Source: Lachnospiraceae bacterium
Lineage (GTDB): Bacteria; Bacillota; Clostridia; Lachnospirales; Lachnospiraceae
Direction: 5' to 3'
NCBI GenBank assembly: GCA_009774625.1
Contig: VSOB01000011.1
Location: 1-57,896 of the forward strand
DNA length: 57,896 nt
In this document: positions 8,256-17,287 of the stretch, piece after piece
Numbering within the stretch: position 1 is the stretch's first letter
Layout: each line of letters begins with the position of its first letter
Position numbers and translations under genes: made by a program
Notes under the pieces: generated by a model
Databases searched by the model: none
The model's input: the letters and a program-made list of their open reading frames with translations, nothing else
Told to the model about the DNA's origin: nothing

Positions 8256-9125
8256 ATGATTTCCGATTTTGATCTGATCAAGCTCCGCTCTCTGCTGCAG
8301 GATTTTCATACGCTGACCCATATCCGGATCACCGTGTTCAATGACCATTTGCAGGAACTGATCTCCTGGCCGGAGCAGCTCCCCGCCTTCTGCAGGATGA
8401 TCCGCAGCCATCCGGGCGGACTGGCCCAGTGCCAGCGCTGCGACCGGGAAGCCTGTCATATGGCGCTGCACAGACAGGATACCTGTATCTACCGCTGTCA
8501 CGCGGGACTGACCGAGGCCGTTTCCCCCATTTATCTTGGGGATATGGTCATCGGCTATCTTCTGTTCGGACATATTCTGGCCCATCCTGACCAGGATTCC
8601 CTGCAAGACGTCCTGGCCACAGTCTCCGGCAGATATGAGCTGGCATCCGACCGGCTCCTTGACTGCTGTCTGCAGCTTCCTGTCTGCTCCGCCGACTACA
8701 TCGGCGCGGCTTCCAACCTGCTGCGTGCCGTCGCCTCCTATCTGTGCATGGAGCGGATGATTCTGCTGCGGCAAAATGACCTGCCCCTAAAGCTGGACCG
8801 CTATATTCAGGAGCATCTTCATGAGCCGCTTTCGGCCCAATGCCTCTGTGACCATCTGAAAATCGGGAAAACCAGGCTCTATGAGCTGTCCAGGCAAAGT
8901 TATGGCTGCGGCATCGCCCGGCATATCCGCAGTCTGCGGATCGAACGGGCCAAGAGTCTGCTGCTGGAGCAGCCCGATCTGCCGGTGGCCAAAATCGCAG
9001 AACTCTGCGGTTTTCAGGATTACAATTATTTTATTACGGTATTTAAAAAGCAGACCAAAACCACACCTTCCAGGTTTCGGTCTGCCGAGGCAGAAAAATT
9101 CAGTTCCGGGACGCCCCCTTTCTAG
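8256..9125 (+). CDS. AraC-family regulator with N-terminal PocR sensor domain
   Basis: 289 residues from the ATG that has AGGAGG seven bases upstream (8243-8248). Residues 1 to about 170 form a PocR-type ligand-binding domain with the cysteine/histidine pattern CQRCDREACHMAL and CIYRCHAGLTEAVSPI. Residues about 185-285 form two AraC helix-turn-helix units (LSAQCLCDHLKIGKTRLYEL and VAKIAELCGFQDYNYFITVF). It is divergent from the aldolase-isomerase-kinase operon with about 180 bases between starts, so it probably activates that operon in response to its sugar or an intermediate. Its 3' end overlaps the convergent aminopeptidase gene by four bases. Confidence 0.9.
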   Translation: MISDFDLIKLRSLLQDFHTLTHIRITVFNDHLQELISWPEQLPAFCRMIRSHPGGLAQCQRCDREACHMALHRQDTCIYRCHAGLTEAVSPIYLGDMVIGYLLFGHILAHPDQDSLQDVLATVSGRYELASDRLLDCCLQLPVCSADYIGAASNLLRAVASYLCMERMILLRQNDLPLKLDRYIQEHLHEPLSAQCLCDHLKIGKTRLYELSRQSYGCGIARHIRSLRIERAKSLLLEQPDLPVAKIAELCGFQDYNYFITVFKKQTKTTPSRFRSAEAEKFSSGTPPF

Positions 9126-10411
9126 TCCCGGTAAAAGTGTGTCAGTGCCTTTACCGCGTATCCGGTATCTTTCAGCCCTGCCGTTTCCACTGCCGAATGC
9201 ATGGCAAGCTGGGGCAGTCCGATGTCCACCGACTCCACCGGCACATGAGAGGCAGACAGATTCCCCAGCGTGGAGCCGCCCGCCATATCGGCCCGGTTGG
9301 CGTAGGTTTGAAAGGGGACCCCCACCTCCCGGCAGAGCTGTTTCATCCTGGCCGCAGAACCGGCATCCGTAGTATATTTCTGACCGCCATGATATTTGAT
9401 CACGATCCCGCCGTTGAGGTAAGGCCGATTGGTAGGGTCTGATTTTTCCGGATGGGCAGGATGCACCGCATGGGCATTGTCCGCTGAAATCAGAAAGCTC
9501 TCTGCCAGCAGCCGCAAACACTTTTCCTTCTCCAGTCCCAGCCCGTTGCAGATGCGAACCAGTACGGTATCCAGAAACGCCGAATCCGCTCCCTGCCGGG
9601 TCCTGCTTCCTACCTCTTCGTGATCGAATACGGCGCACACATGGATATATGCCTGAGCGCTGCCGCCTGCAAAAGCTCTGGCACAGGCAAAGACACACTG
9701 GAGATCGTCCAGCCTGGGGGACAGGACAAACTCGTCCTCCCTGCCCAGTATCCTGCCGGGCTGCCGCACATACAGAAACAGATCATGGCCCAGTATGTCC
9801 TCAGGCGCTGTTCCGGCGCTGTCGGCGATCTGGGACAGCAGCCATCCCCGGCACTCCTCTCCTCCTGCCCCATACAGCGGCAGCAGATCCACCTGAGGAT
9901 TGTACTCTGCCGGTTTATCCCGCTCCCGGCTCATATGGGCCGCCACACTGGGAATGACCAGCAGATCCCGGTCCAGATTCACCAGTCTCATTTCTATGCC
10001 GCCGCTGCCTTTCACCGCGATCCGCCCTGCCACAGACAGAGGACGGTCCAGCCAGGAGGAGAGGATCATCCCGCCGTATTTCTCTGTATTCAGCATCACA
10101 TACTGTTTTTCCACCGACATCTCCGGATTCTCTTTGATCTTAAAGGCAGGGGAATCACTGTGAGCCGCCGTCATCTTAAAGCCTCTTATTTCCCCCTGAC
10201 CGGGGATACGAAATGCGATCAGAGAGCCGTCGCCCCGGATCACATAATAAGCCTGTCCATACTCCAGTTTCCATGCCTCAGTTTCAGAAAGTCTCCAAAA
10301 GCCTTCCGCCTCCAGCATCCGCTGCACATTGGAAACCGCATAAAAACTGCAGGGACTCTGTTCAATAAATGCAAGCATCTCTTTTCCGATTGCCAGATAT
10401 TCCTTTTCCAT
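9122..10411 (-). CDS. M18 family aminopeptidase
   Basis: 429 residues. Zinc-site motifs of peptidase family M18 (aspartyl aminopeptidase and relatives) are visible: TAAHSDSPAFKIKENPE near residue 90, VFDHEEVGSRTRQGADS in the middle, and QLAMHSAVETAGLKD near the C-terminus. This is a cytoplasmic, dodecameric type of aminopeptidase in known members. An upstream in-frame ATG exists at 10432, but the AAAGGA site is correctly spaced only for the ATG at 10411. The stop is 55 bases downstream, in transcription direction, of the iron alcohol dehydrogenase, so the two may share a transcript, although their functions do not suggest a link. Confidence 0.92.
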   Translation of the reverse strand: MEKEYLAIGKEMLAFIEQSPCSFYAVSNVQRMLEAEGFWRLSETEAWKLEYGQAYYVIRGDGSLIAFRIPGQGEIRGFKMTAAHSDSPAFKIKENPEMSVEKQYVMLNTEKYGGMILSSWLDRPLSVAGRIAVKGSGGIEMRLVNLDRDLLVIPSVAAHMSRERDKPAEYNPQVDLLPLYGAGGEECRGWLLSQIADSAGTAPEDILGHDLFLYVRQPGRILGREDEFVLSPRLDDLQCVFACARAFAGGSAQAYIHVCAVFDHEEVGSRTRQGADSAFLDTVLVRICNGLGLEKEKCLRLLAESFLISADNAHAVHPAHPEKSDPTNRPYLNGGIVIKYHGGQKYTTDAGSAARMKQLCREVGVPFQTYANRADMAGGSTLGNLSASHVPVESVDIGLPQLAMHSAVETAGLKDTGYAVKALTHFYRD

Positions 10412-10465
10412 TTCTTTTCCTTTCTGCCGCACTAAAATATCTCTCCACCCTGGCTTTGCTCTGTC

Positions 10466-11650
10466 TTACCCCAGACTGGCCTGATAGATGGCCAGCATGT
10501 CCGCTTCCTGCAGCACCTTTGCAGACCCTTTCTTTCCGCCGCTGGCAATGCTGCACTTCTCTGCCAGTTCCCGGAGCTGCTCCCCGGTGGGATCAATGCC
10601 AAGTTCATGCAGATTGGTCGGCATACCGATCTCTCTGTAAAATGCCTCCATCGCCTCGATTCCCCGCAGCGCCGTTTCCTCTGCATCCCTGCCCGGCTCC
10701 ACTTCCATCACCCGAAGCGCGAACATCTCAAACCTGGGCAGACAGCTTTTGTATACATATCTGGCCCAGCTTCCCCATACGGCTGCCAGACCGGCTCCAT
10801 GCGCCACATCAAACATGCCGCCCAGTTCATGCTCCAGCGCATGAGAGGAAAAATCCTTTTCCCGTATCCCACAACTGGTCAGATCATTATGAGACAGGCT
10901 GCCCGCCCACATCACCTCTGCCCGCGCATCATAATCATCCGGATGTTCCCGCAGTATCCTCGCACTGCGCAGTACCGTGCGCATCAGCCCTTCCGCCAGG
11001 GCATCCGTCAGCTCCATATGCCCGCCGTTGGTAAAATACCGCTCCATAGTATGCATCAGAATATCCGTACAGCCACAGGCCGTCTGATAATCCGGCAGGC
11101 TCATCGTCAGTTCCGGATTCATGACCGCGAATCTGGCCCGGCTTAAGTCACTGGCATACCCCCGCTTGATTCCGCCCTCATCTTTTGTGATGACACAGGA
11201 AGAGCTCATTTCACTGCCCGCCGCGGCAATCGTCAGCACCACGCCGATGGGAAGGCATGCGCTGGCCTGCCTTTTTCTGTCATACAGATCCCATACATCG
11301 CCGTCATCGGCCACTCCATATCCAATGGCTTTGGCAGAATCGATCACACTGCCTCCGCCCACTGCCAGAATAAAATCCACACCTTCCTGCCTGCACAGCC
11401 CGATTCCCTTATAGACAAGAGACAGTCTGGGATTGGGAACCACTCCGCCCAGTTCCACATAAGAAACGCCCGCTTCCTCCAGACTCTTTTCAATCCGATC
11501 CAGAAGCCCTGATTTTCTGGCACTGCCGCTGCCATAGTGCACCAGTACCTTCCTGCAGCCCTGCTCCCTGACCAGAGCGCCGGTCTGCTGCTCAGTATCC
11601 CTGCCAAATACCACACGGGTAGGGGTATAGTAAGTAAAATTATGTAACAT
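10466..11650 (-). CDS. Iron-containing alcohol dehydrogenase (butanol dehydrogenase-like)
   Basis: 394 residues from the ATG preceded by GGAGG. The N-terminal NFTYYTPTRVVFGRDTE and the glycine-rich VGGGSVIDSAKAIGYG bind NAD(P)H. The Fe ligands sit in the stretch CGCTDILMHTME (Asp, His) and in HALEHELGGMFDVAHGAGLA (two His). The family reduces aldehydes to alcohols during fermentation; the sequence most resembles NADPH-dependent butanol dehydrogenases. It is followed by the M18 peptidase. A strong hairpin terminator for the preceding glg genes lies upstream, so it has its own promoter. Confidence 0.92.
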   Translation of the reverse strand: MLHNFTYYTPTRVVFGRDTEQQTGALVREQGCRKVLVHYGSGSARKSGLLDRIEKSLEEAGVSYVELGGVVPNPRLSLVYKGIGLCRQEGVDFILAVGGGSVIDSAKAIGYGVADDGDVWDLYDRKRQASACLPIGVVLTIAAAGSEMSSSCVITKDEGGIKRGYASDLSRARFAVMNPELTMSLPDYQTACGCTDILMHTMERYFTNGGHMELTDALAEGLMRTVLRSARILREHPDDYDARAEVMWAGSLSHNDLTSCGIREKDFSSHALEHELGGMFDVAHGAGLAAVWGSWARYVYKSCLPRFEMFALRVMEVEPGRDAEETALRGIEAMEAFYREIGMPTNLHELGIDPTGEQLRELAEKCSIASGGKKGSAKVLQEADMLAIYQASLG

Positions 11651-11690
11651 AGATATGCCTCCTGTTATGTTTGATGCGAAAACCCTGTAC

Positions 11691-11726
11691 GATAACAAAG
11701 CAGAAACGGGCCTGCCCGTTCCTGCT
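11691..11726 (-). terminator. Rho-independent terminator of glgCD
   Basis: On the minus strand a 13-base stem with one G-T pair (11714-11726 with 11699-11711, loop of two bases, core ACGGGC/GCCCGT) is followed by TTTGTTATC. It lies 43 bases after the glgD stop. Confidence 0.75.
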
Positions 11727-11769
11727 TATTTCACAATAGAAAGTCTTTCAGATACACTTTCCGCTGCTG

Positions 11770-12912
11770 TCAGACTACTCTGAACTTTCCGATATATACC
11801 GGGAAGCTGTCTGTTCCCTTCATTTCTTTACCGGCCCTGATGGTCACATTCTTATCCGCCACCAGATATTCCACACTGGCGCCGGCTTCGATCACGGAGC
11901 CCTGCATCAGGATACTGTTCTTTACTTTGGCGCCCTTTGCCACCTTGACACCACGGAACAGTACGCTGTTTTCTACTTCGCCTTCGATGACACAGCCGTC
12001 TGCCACCATCACATTCTGTACCTTTGCCCCTTCAATATACCGGGTCGGATTGTCATCACGGATCTTGGTGTAAATCGGAGGCCCGGAGAACAGTGCATCC
12101 AGATTGTAGTCATCCAGAAGTTTCATATTCTCATCAAAGTAGCTCTTCAGATCGCTGATGCGGGCCACATAGCCATCGTATTTATAAGCCTGTACATTCA
12201 GTATGTTCAACTGAGGCAGCAGCACATCCCGCTCAAAATACTGCTCACCGCGTACAAATGCCGTATTGATCAGGTCAATCAGAAGCTCTCTCTCCACTAC
12301 AAAGATATTCATGGAATAATTCTGAACTCCTTTTTCTCTCATATTGACAAAGATATTTTTGATCCGTCCGTCCTCAATGTCAAAGGTGTAATAATACCCC
12401 AGATCATTGGAAGTGGACTTTAACAGACTTTCAGGCAGCTCCTGCTGGTTGTATGCCGCGGTCACATCCGCACCGCTCTCGATATGTGCTTTGATCATGG
12501 CGTTGAAATCAAAATTCACCGCAAGATTGGTGTCCGTAATCACCACATATTTTTCCTTCTGATCCCGCAGGAAATCCAGAATGCTGGCAATGGCGCTGAC
12601 ACGTCCCACATAAGGCTTGGACTCCTTCTCCGCAAACGGAGGGAAAATATGTAAGCCGCCGTTTTTGCGCACCAGATCCCACTCCCGGCCGGAATCCAGA
12701 TGGTCCATCAGGGAATGGTAATTGTTGTTTACCATAACGGAAATATTGTCAATGTTGCAGTGGGTCATACTGGACAAAACAAAGTCAATCAGGCGGTAAC
12801 GGCTGGCAAAAGGAATCGAGGCCATCAGACGTACATTGACCAGCTCCGGAACCAAAGCGTCATAACTGTTGGGGAAAATAATGCCAAGGGCACTTTTGCT
12901 CGATTTTACCAT
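11770..12912 (-). CDS. glgD: Glucose-1-phosphate adenylyltransferase subunit GlgD
   Basis: 380 residues. The nucleotidyltransferase fold is recognisable (IPFASRYRLIDFVLSSM), but the GG-rich ATP-binding loop present in GlgC (AGGQGSRL) is replaced by GIIFPNSYDALVPELVN, as is typical of GlgD, the non-catalytic partner that modulates GlgC in Firmicutes. The C-terminal part is a left-handed beta-helix (VENSVLFRGVKVAKGAKVKN). The start overlaps the end of glgC by seven bases, so the two are translated together and form the ADP-glucose pyrophosphorylase of glycogen synthesis. No glgA, glgB or glgP is in the window. Confidence 0.95.
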   Translation of the reverse strand: MVKSSKSALGIIFPNSYDALVPELVNVRLMASIPFASRYRLIDFVLSSMTHCNIDNISVMVNNNYHSLMDHLDSGREWDLVRKNGGLHIFPPFAEKESKPYVGRVSAIASILDFLRDQKEKYVVITDTNLAVNFDFNAMIKAHIESGADVTAAYNQQELPESLLKSTSNDLGYYYTFDIEDGRIKNIFVNMREKGVQNYSMNIFVVERELLIDLINTAFVRGEQYFERDVLLPQLNILNVQAYKYDGYVARISDLKSYFDENMKLLDDYNLDALFSGPPIYTKIRDDNPTRYIEGAKVQNVMVADGCVIEGEVENSVLFRGVKVAKGAKVKNSILMQGSVIEAGASVEYLVADKNVTIRAGKEMKGTDSFPVYIGKFRVV

Positions 12913-14114
12913 TGTTCTTCACCGCCTTCTATATTATTTCTTACCATTGCTTTCGGTCCCACTTTTGCCCCTGCACCAATGGTCACGCCGTCGCCCACGG
13001 TTGCCACACAATTTTCATCGCCGGAAGGCATCGCGCCTACCACGGCATTCTCATTGATGGTGACATTCTCCGCTACGATACAGTGCCTTACCACGGCTCC
13101 GGCCTTAACCACCGAATTGCCCATGATTACCGCATCCTCTACCACAGCGCCTTTCTCTACCTTCACACCCGAAAACAGAATCGAATGCTTTACCGTACCT
13201 TTGATCCGGCAGCCGTCTGTCAGCATGGAATTTTCCACTACTGCGCCTGCGCTGATCTTATGACCGGTCATACCGCTGTTACGGCTGTAAATCTTCCAGT
13301 CGTCGTCAAACAGATTGATGCCGCTGTGCTCCGGGTCCAATACCTCCATGTTGGCTTCCCACAGAGAAGAAATGGTTCCCACATCCTTCCAGTATCCGTC
13401 AAAATGATATGCATACATCCTGCGGTTGTCTCTGAGAAGATTGGGAATGATATTGTTGCCGAAGTCATTTTCAGAATTGGGATCCGCTTCATCCTCTTCC
13501 AGATATTTCCTTAAAATATCCCAATTGAAAATATAGATACCCATAGAAGCCAGATTGGACTTGGGTTCCTTGGGCTTCTCCTGGAACTCTGTAATCCTGT
13601 CGTCCTCTCCTGCCACCATCAGGCCGAAACGGGATGCCTCTTCCCACGGGACTTCCATAACCGCTACGCTGAACTCGGCATCCTTCTCTTTGTGAAACTT
13701 CAGGAAATCATTGTAGTCCTGCTTGCAGATCTGATCACCGGAAAGAATAATAACATACTGAGGATCATACCGCTCAATAAAGGAAATATTCTGATAGATC
13801 GCATTTGCCGTCCCTTTATACCAGTCCGAACCGCTTGCTTTCTGATAAGGCGGCAGTACATGTACGCCTCCGTAAAGGCGGTCCAGATCCCAGGGCTGAC
13901 CGTTTCCAATATATTCATTCAGTACCAATGGCTGATACTGTGTCAAAATGCCTACCGTATCAATTCCGGAATTGACACAGTTGGAAAGCGGAAAATCAAT
14001 GATACGATATTTTCCGCCAAATGGAACTGCTGGTTTTGCAAGCTTCTCGGTCAAGGCATACAGGCGGGAACCCTGTCCGCCGGCAAGAAGCATCGCAATC
14101 ATTTCTTTCGCCAT
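12906..14114 (-). CDS. glgC: Glucose-1-phosphate adenylyltransferase GlgC
   Basis: 402 residues. AMLLAGGQGSRLYALTEKLA is the nucleotide-binding loop, KPAVPFGGKYRIIDFPLSNC the conserved substrate region, and the C-terminus is a beta-helix of hexapeptide repeats (VKHSILFSGVKVEKGAVVED). It makes ADP-glucose from ATP and glucose 1-phosphate, the committed step of glycogen synthesis. GGAGGG precedes the ATG. It is the first gene of the glgCD pair. The upstream 180 bases contain AT-rich sequence (14150-14220) suitable for a promoter, but I could not fix a single -35/-10 pair. Confidence 0.96.
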   Translation of the reverse strand: MAKEMIAMLLAGGQGSRLYALTEKLAKPAVPFGGKYRIIDFPLSNCVNSGIDTVGILTQYQPLVLNEYIGNGQPWDLDRLYGGVHVLPPYQKASGSDWYKGTANAIYQNISFIERYDPQYVIILSGDQICKQDYNDFLKFHKEKDAEFSVAVMEVPWEEASRFGLMVAGEDDRITEFQEKPKEPKSNLASMGIYIFNWDILRKYLEEDEADPNSENDFGNNIIPNLLRDNRRMYAYHFDGYWKDVGTISSLWEANMEVLDPEHSGINLFDDDWKIYSRNSGMTGHKISAGAVVENSMLTDGCRIKGTVKHSILFSGVKVEKGAVVEDAVIMGNSVVKAGAVVRHCIVAENVTINENAVVGAMPSGDENCVATVGDGVTIGAGAKVGPKAMVRNNIEGGEEQW

Positions 14115-14296
14115 AAAGCTACCCTCCTACAATTAATACCTATGCAGGAATTATACTACAAAATAACCAAAAATGATAGTCTAATGTTAATTATTTGGGG
14201 AAATTCTACAAATTTATCCAAATCTATCAGTTTATGATTTTCGGGTCCCGCTTATGCCTTCTTTTTGGTCTGCACTCTGCATTATTGTATGCCGTT

Positions 14297-14944
14297 TCAG
14301 ATACCGCCGCCTAAAAGCGCCAGCAGTTCGCTGATGTCCAGGGAACCGGGCTCCGGCAGTCCCTGTCTCCTTGCCAGCGCCCGCTTTTCCATCAGCTCTT
14401 CCAGCAGTTTCTGCAGCTTTTTCCTGCGCTCCATGCGCTGTTCCCAATAGCCCTCTTCATCCTTTCCCTGATCTGCCGGGCTGTCATATACCCAGCTCTG
14501 GCCATAGGATTCCTCCTGAGAGGCCCCGAAATGCAGGATGCCAAAGCTCCGGCTGCCGAAAGGATCCGGCGCCGAAAAATGCTGTCTTATCGTATCCAGC
14601 ACATATTTTTCATAAGCCGGATCGTTTTTCATGGCTTCCAGACCGGCATCACTGATGTCCACATACCAGTTCCAGCCTGCCTGCGACGGAGCCAGCGGCA
14701 GCAGGGCGATCCGGTCATAGACAAAGCGCCTGTATTCCTCTGTCGTCATATCCTGCACCATCCCCGCCGCGCCCGTATCCTCCGGGACAGAAGGCCGCTT
14801 ATCCCCGGCGCTCTGTGCGATCCGCTCCGCCACACTGCGAAAATCGCCCGCTTCTCTGGTCTGCCCGTCAGCCCTGCGCTGACTGCTTTTCAAAAATCCC
14901 GCATATGCCCTTGTCATATGGCTGACCTGTATCCCGCTGCTCAT
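14297..14944 (-). CDS. Uncharacterised protein
   Basis: 215 residues, family not recognised. GGAGGG precedes the ATG. The N-terminal third is polar and low in hydrophobics (SSQRRADGQTREAGDF). A central folded-looking region runs from TTEEYRRFVYDRIALLPL through WNWYVDISDAGLEAMKNDPA to ILHFGASQEESYGQSW, and a charged helix (ERRKKLQKLLEELMEKRALA) precedes a C-terminal LDISELLALLGGGI. No signal peptide or membrane segment is seen. It lies 81 bases after the FlgL/FliD-like gene in the same direction and is probably its operon partner. Confidence 0.75.
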   Translation of the reverse strand: MSSGIQVSHMTRAYAGFLKSSQRRADGQTREAGDFRSVAERIAQSAGDKRPSVPEDTGAAGMVQDMTTEEYRRFVYDRIALLPLAPSQAGWNWYVDISDAGLEAMKNDPAYEKYVLDTIRQHFSAPDPFGSRSFGILHFGASQEESYGQSWVYDSPADQGKDEEGYWEQRMERRKKLQKLLEELMEKRALARRQGLPEPGSLDISELLALLGGGI

Positions 14945-15025
14945 AACATCCCTCCGTCTCTCTTTTTATTTCCCCTGTCCGGCTGTTATCCCGATGCCGC
15001 GCTGCATCCCGCCTTCTGTATGTCT

Positions 15026-15688
15026 CTATCTCCGGAAATCATATTTGCCGGAGGACATCGACCAGACATTGCCGGATGCGTCATACCGGCTGGAAAGGCT
15101 CTCTGCGCTGGCCTGTGCATTTTCGGCAATCCTTCCCGAAACGAACGACAGTCTGGAAGAAAAACCGCCTGTACTGCCCAGCGCCCGCTCCAACGCGTCC
15201 AAATCCGCCGCTTTCAGCTTTTCTTTGTTAATCTGCAGCGTGCCATCCGCCGCCTGTGTGATCCCGATTGCTTCCAGCGCTTCGCTGCTGCCGTCTGCCG
15301 CATCTTTTAACATCTTCTTATAATATCCGTTCAGTTCTGTGGAGTCCTTTCCCAGCTCTTTCAATGTACTGTTATAGCTGCTGACCAACTCTTCCGCCCG
15401 GCTTATGATGTCCTTTGTGCTGCCGCTCTCCCTGGCCTCGTCAAAAAGAGACTTTTTCCCTGTTCCTGCCAGAGCTTCCGCCAGTCCCGACAACTCTCCC
15501 GCCGTCTTTTCCAGCTTTTCATAGCCGGATTTTTTCTCCGTGCCAGCCTCTTCTTTTTTCTTCTTAATCGCTTCTATCAGGCTGTCATCCGAACCGTCTG
15601 TATTGATATAATCCAACAGCGTACTCTGGTTCAAAGGCATACCCGCCTCCGCGGAAGTCCGATTTAATATCGTATTTGTAATTCTCAT
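15026..15688 (-). CDS. Uncharacterised protein with faint FlgL/FliD resemblance
   Basis: 220 residues with AAGGAGG upstream. The first residues MRITNTILN resemble the N-terminus of the hook-filament junction protein FlgL (MRITN). The stretch EAIGITQAADGTLQINKEKL resembles the conserved segment in the C-terminal part of the filament cap FliD. The rest is predicted helical, rich in Lys/Glu/Ser, with a heptad-like stretch (YEKLEKTAGELSGLAEALAG). There is no flagellar gene in the window. The resemblance is short and could be chance; the function is unknown. Confidence 0.7.
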   Translation of the reverse strand: MRITNTILNRTSAEAGMPLNQSTLLDYINTDGSDDSLIEAIKKKKEEAGTEKKSGYEKLEKTAGELSGLAEALAGTGKKSLFDEARESGSTKDIISRAEELVSSYNSTLKELGKDSTELNGYYKKMLKDAADGSSEALEAIGITQAADGTLQINKEKLKAADLDALERALGSTGGFSSRLSFVSGRIAENAQASAESLSSRYDASGNVWSMSSGKYDFRR

Positions 15689-15860
15689 ATGATTTCCTCC
15701 TTCAACTTTTACTTGTATTCAGGCGCCAAAAGCCCTTTTCAATTTCTCTGTCCGTTTAATATATCGGCACATCTTCCCGATTTGTTTGCCCGATGGAATG
15801 AAATACTGCCAAAATGGCATGAAACAGACCAAACCTTTTTTATGCCTGTCCCTGTCCCGG

Positions 15861-16625
15861 TTATTCTGCCTGTTGTACCATCCGGCAAATCCATTCCCGG
15901 TATGCTTCTCCGGTCTCCAGTGCCATATTGACTTCGATCCGCCATCTTTCGGCTGTCTCCTCCTGTCCGCTCACGGGATTGTATCCCGTTTTCTCATATC
16001 CGGCATGGTACAGCCCGATCCCCCGTTTCTGCCATGCGGGAAGATCATTGAAATTGATCTGTTCTCCAAACAACAGTTCGTTTTTACAGGATACACTTTT
16101 CCCTTCCAGCTCAGCCGTGGCTTCTCCCGCGGAAAGTCCTCTGCGCCGGAGCGCCCAATAACAGTGGGCATTCAGGGAATTTCTGCGGGCGTCCTCCTGC
16201 CGCCAGGCAAAATAGTCCCCCACGCATTCCAGATTCGGCAGCGGCGCCACCCGGCAGTCAAAACAGGCTGGCACACCCAGTTGCAGCGACATATAAGCGC
16301 TTGCCTCTCCGGCCAGAATGGAATTGATTTTCCGTGTTTTCCGCCCAAACGTATTGTCATCCGGATGAAACAGCAGGGAAATCTCATCGCTCTGCGTATA
16401 CCCATAAAGGATCCGGAAACCGCACTCCATCAGATGTCTGGCGGTGCCGACCATCCCGTCCCGGAACCGCAGATCAAACGGCGCTTCAAACTCACAGATT
16501 TCCTTCGTCAGCCGTGTAAAATTTCTGCCGTCCACACGGACTGCCAGATACATCTCCGGCCATATAACCTGATCCAGCGACTTTTCAAACCGCCTCATTT
16601 TTTCATCCAACTGTTCAAAATCCAT
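15861..16625 (-). CDS. Thg1-like 3'-5' RNA polymerase (tRNAHis guanylyltransferase family)
   Basis: 254 residues from the ATG with AGGAGG seven bases upstream. Conserved Thg1 motifs are intact: RVDGRNFTRLT with metal-binding Asp32, and GYTQSDEISLLF with Asp80-Glu81, the two-metal catalytic pair. Known relatives add nucleotides to the 5' end of RNA in the reverse direction, either to make the G-1 of tRNAHis or, in bacterial Thg1-like proteins, to repair truncated tRNA 5' ends. It lies 29 bases after a polynucleotide-kinase-like P-loop gene, forming a probable two-gene RNA-repair operon. Bacterial tRNAHis normally encodes G-1, so repair is more likely than G-1 addition. Confidence 0.88.
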   Translation of the reverse strand: MDFEQLDEKMRRFEKSLDQVIWPEMYLAVRVDGRNFTRLTKEICEFEAPFDLRFRDGMVGTARHLMECGFRILYGYTQSDEISLLFHPDDNTFGRKTRKINSILAGEASAYMSLQLGVPACFDCRVAPLPNLECVGDYFAWRQEDARRNSLNAHCYWALRRRGLSAGEATAELEGKSVSCKNELLFGEQINFNDLPAWQKRGIGLYHAGYEKTGYNPVSGQEETAERWRIEVNMALETGEAYREWICRMVQQAE

Positions 16626-16654
16626 CCTTTCTCCTCCTCTCACTGTCCGTCGGC

Positions 16655-17104
16655 TTACCCTTCTCTCCACGGCTCCACCGTAAAAGTCCCCTTTTCTGTC
16701 CGTACAAAGTATAGCCGGTCAAACCCCTCTTCTGCAGACGGCAGTTCCAGACGCCTGCAAGATCCCAATAAGGCCACATCAGGAACACGGGCCTTTCCTG
16801 TACGGCTGCGGTTCCGTTCCATGCAATCCGCCAGGACAGACTGCAAAAAATATCCTTCCACCCTGTATCCATACTCCCTGGCCGCCCGGATATATACCGC
16901 CCGGTCTGCCGCTGTCAGATTGGTGTTGTCCACTGCAAAGGGACGCCCCGCTTCCAGACATTCCTGCAGCAACAGCCGCTCTTTATTCCTTGTATGCAGA
17001 GTGTCCAGATTGATATGCACACAATCTGTAAATCTCTGCCGATAAAATGTGGATTTTCCGCTGGCCTGCAGACCCATCAGCACGATCGCTCTGGAAACCT
17101 CCAT
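16655..17104 (-). CDS. P-loop kinase, polynucleotide-kinase-like
   Basis: 149 residues. Walker A is GLQASGKST (residues 11-19), followed by INLDTLHT (Asp34 as possible general base), the VDNTN motif at residues 58-62, and a lid-like RNRSRTGKARVPDVALL. This arrangement (GXXXXGKS, DNTN, R-rich lid, VP) is that of T4 Pnkp-type 5' kinases and related small P-loop proteins. No phosphatase domain is present. The upstream in-frame ATG at 17134 has no ribosome binding site, so the start at 17104 with its G-rich site is preferred. It is the first gene of the pair with the Thg1-like gene and could prepare 5' ends for it. Confidence 0.85.
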   Translation of the reverse strand: MEVSRAIVLMGLQASGKSTFYRQRFTDCVHINLDTLHTRNKERLLLQECLEAGRPFAVDNTNLTAADRAVYIRAAREYGYRVEGYFLQSVLADCMERNRSRTGKARVPDVALLGSCRRLELPSAEEGFDRLYFVRTEKGTFTVEPWREG

Positions 17105-17191
17105 CCCCCGCTCCCCCCTTCTCAGGTTCTTCATTTTTTATATCGATGTTCTTTCTGCAATATATCGGCTCCGAACAGGCAGAAATAAACA

Positions 17192-17221
17192 TTGACCAAT
17201 TATCTTCCTATCCGGTATAAT
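17192..17221 (+). promoter_or_regulatory. Sigma-A-type promoter of the FIST/MCP operon
   Basis: TTGACC (17192-17197), 18-base spacer, TATAAT (17216-17221), 67 bases before the GTG start of the FIST gene. Confidence 0.75.
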
Positions 17222-17287
17222 ACTGTAGTAAAATATGGGAAAAACGTACTACCATTTTAAAATTATACAAAGAGGAAGGATCAGACC

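Noticed and set aside
15861..16625. True tRNAHis G-1 addition function for the Thg1-like gene
   Set aside because: Bacteria normally encode G-1 in the tRNA gene, so the housekeeping role is unlikely, though not excluded without seeing the tRNAHis gene.
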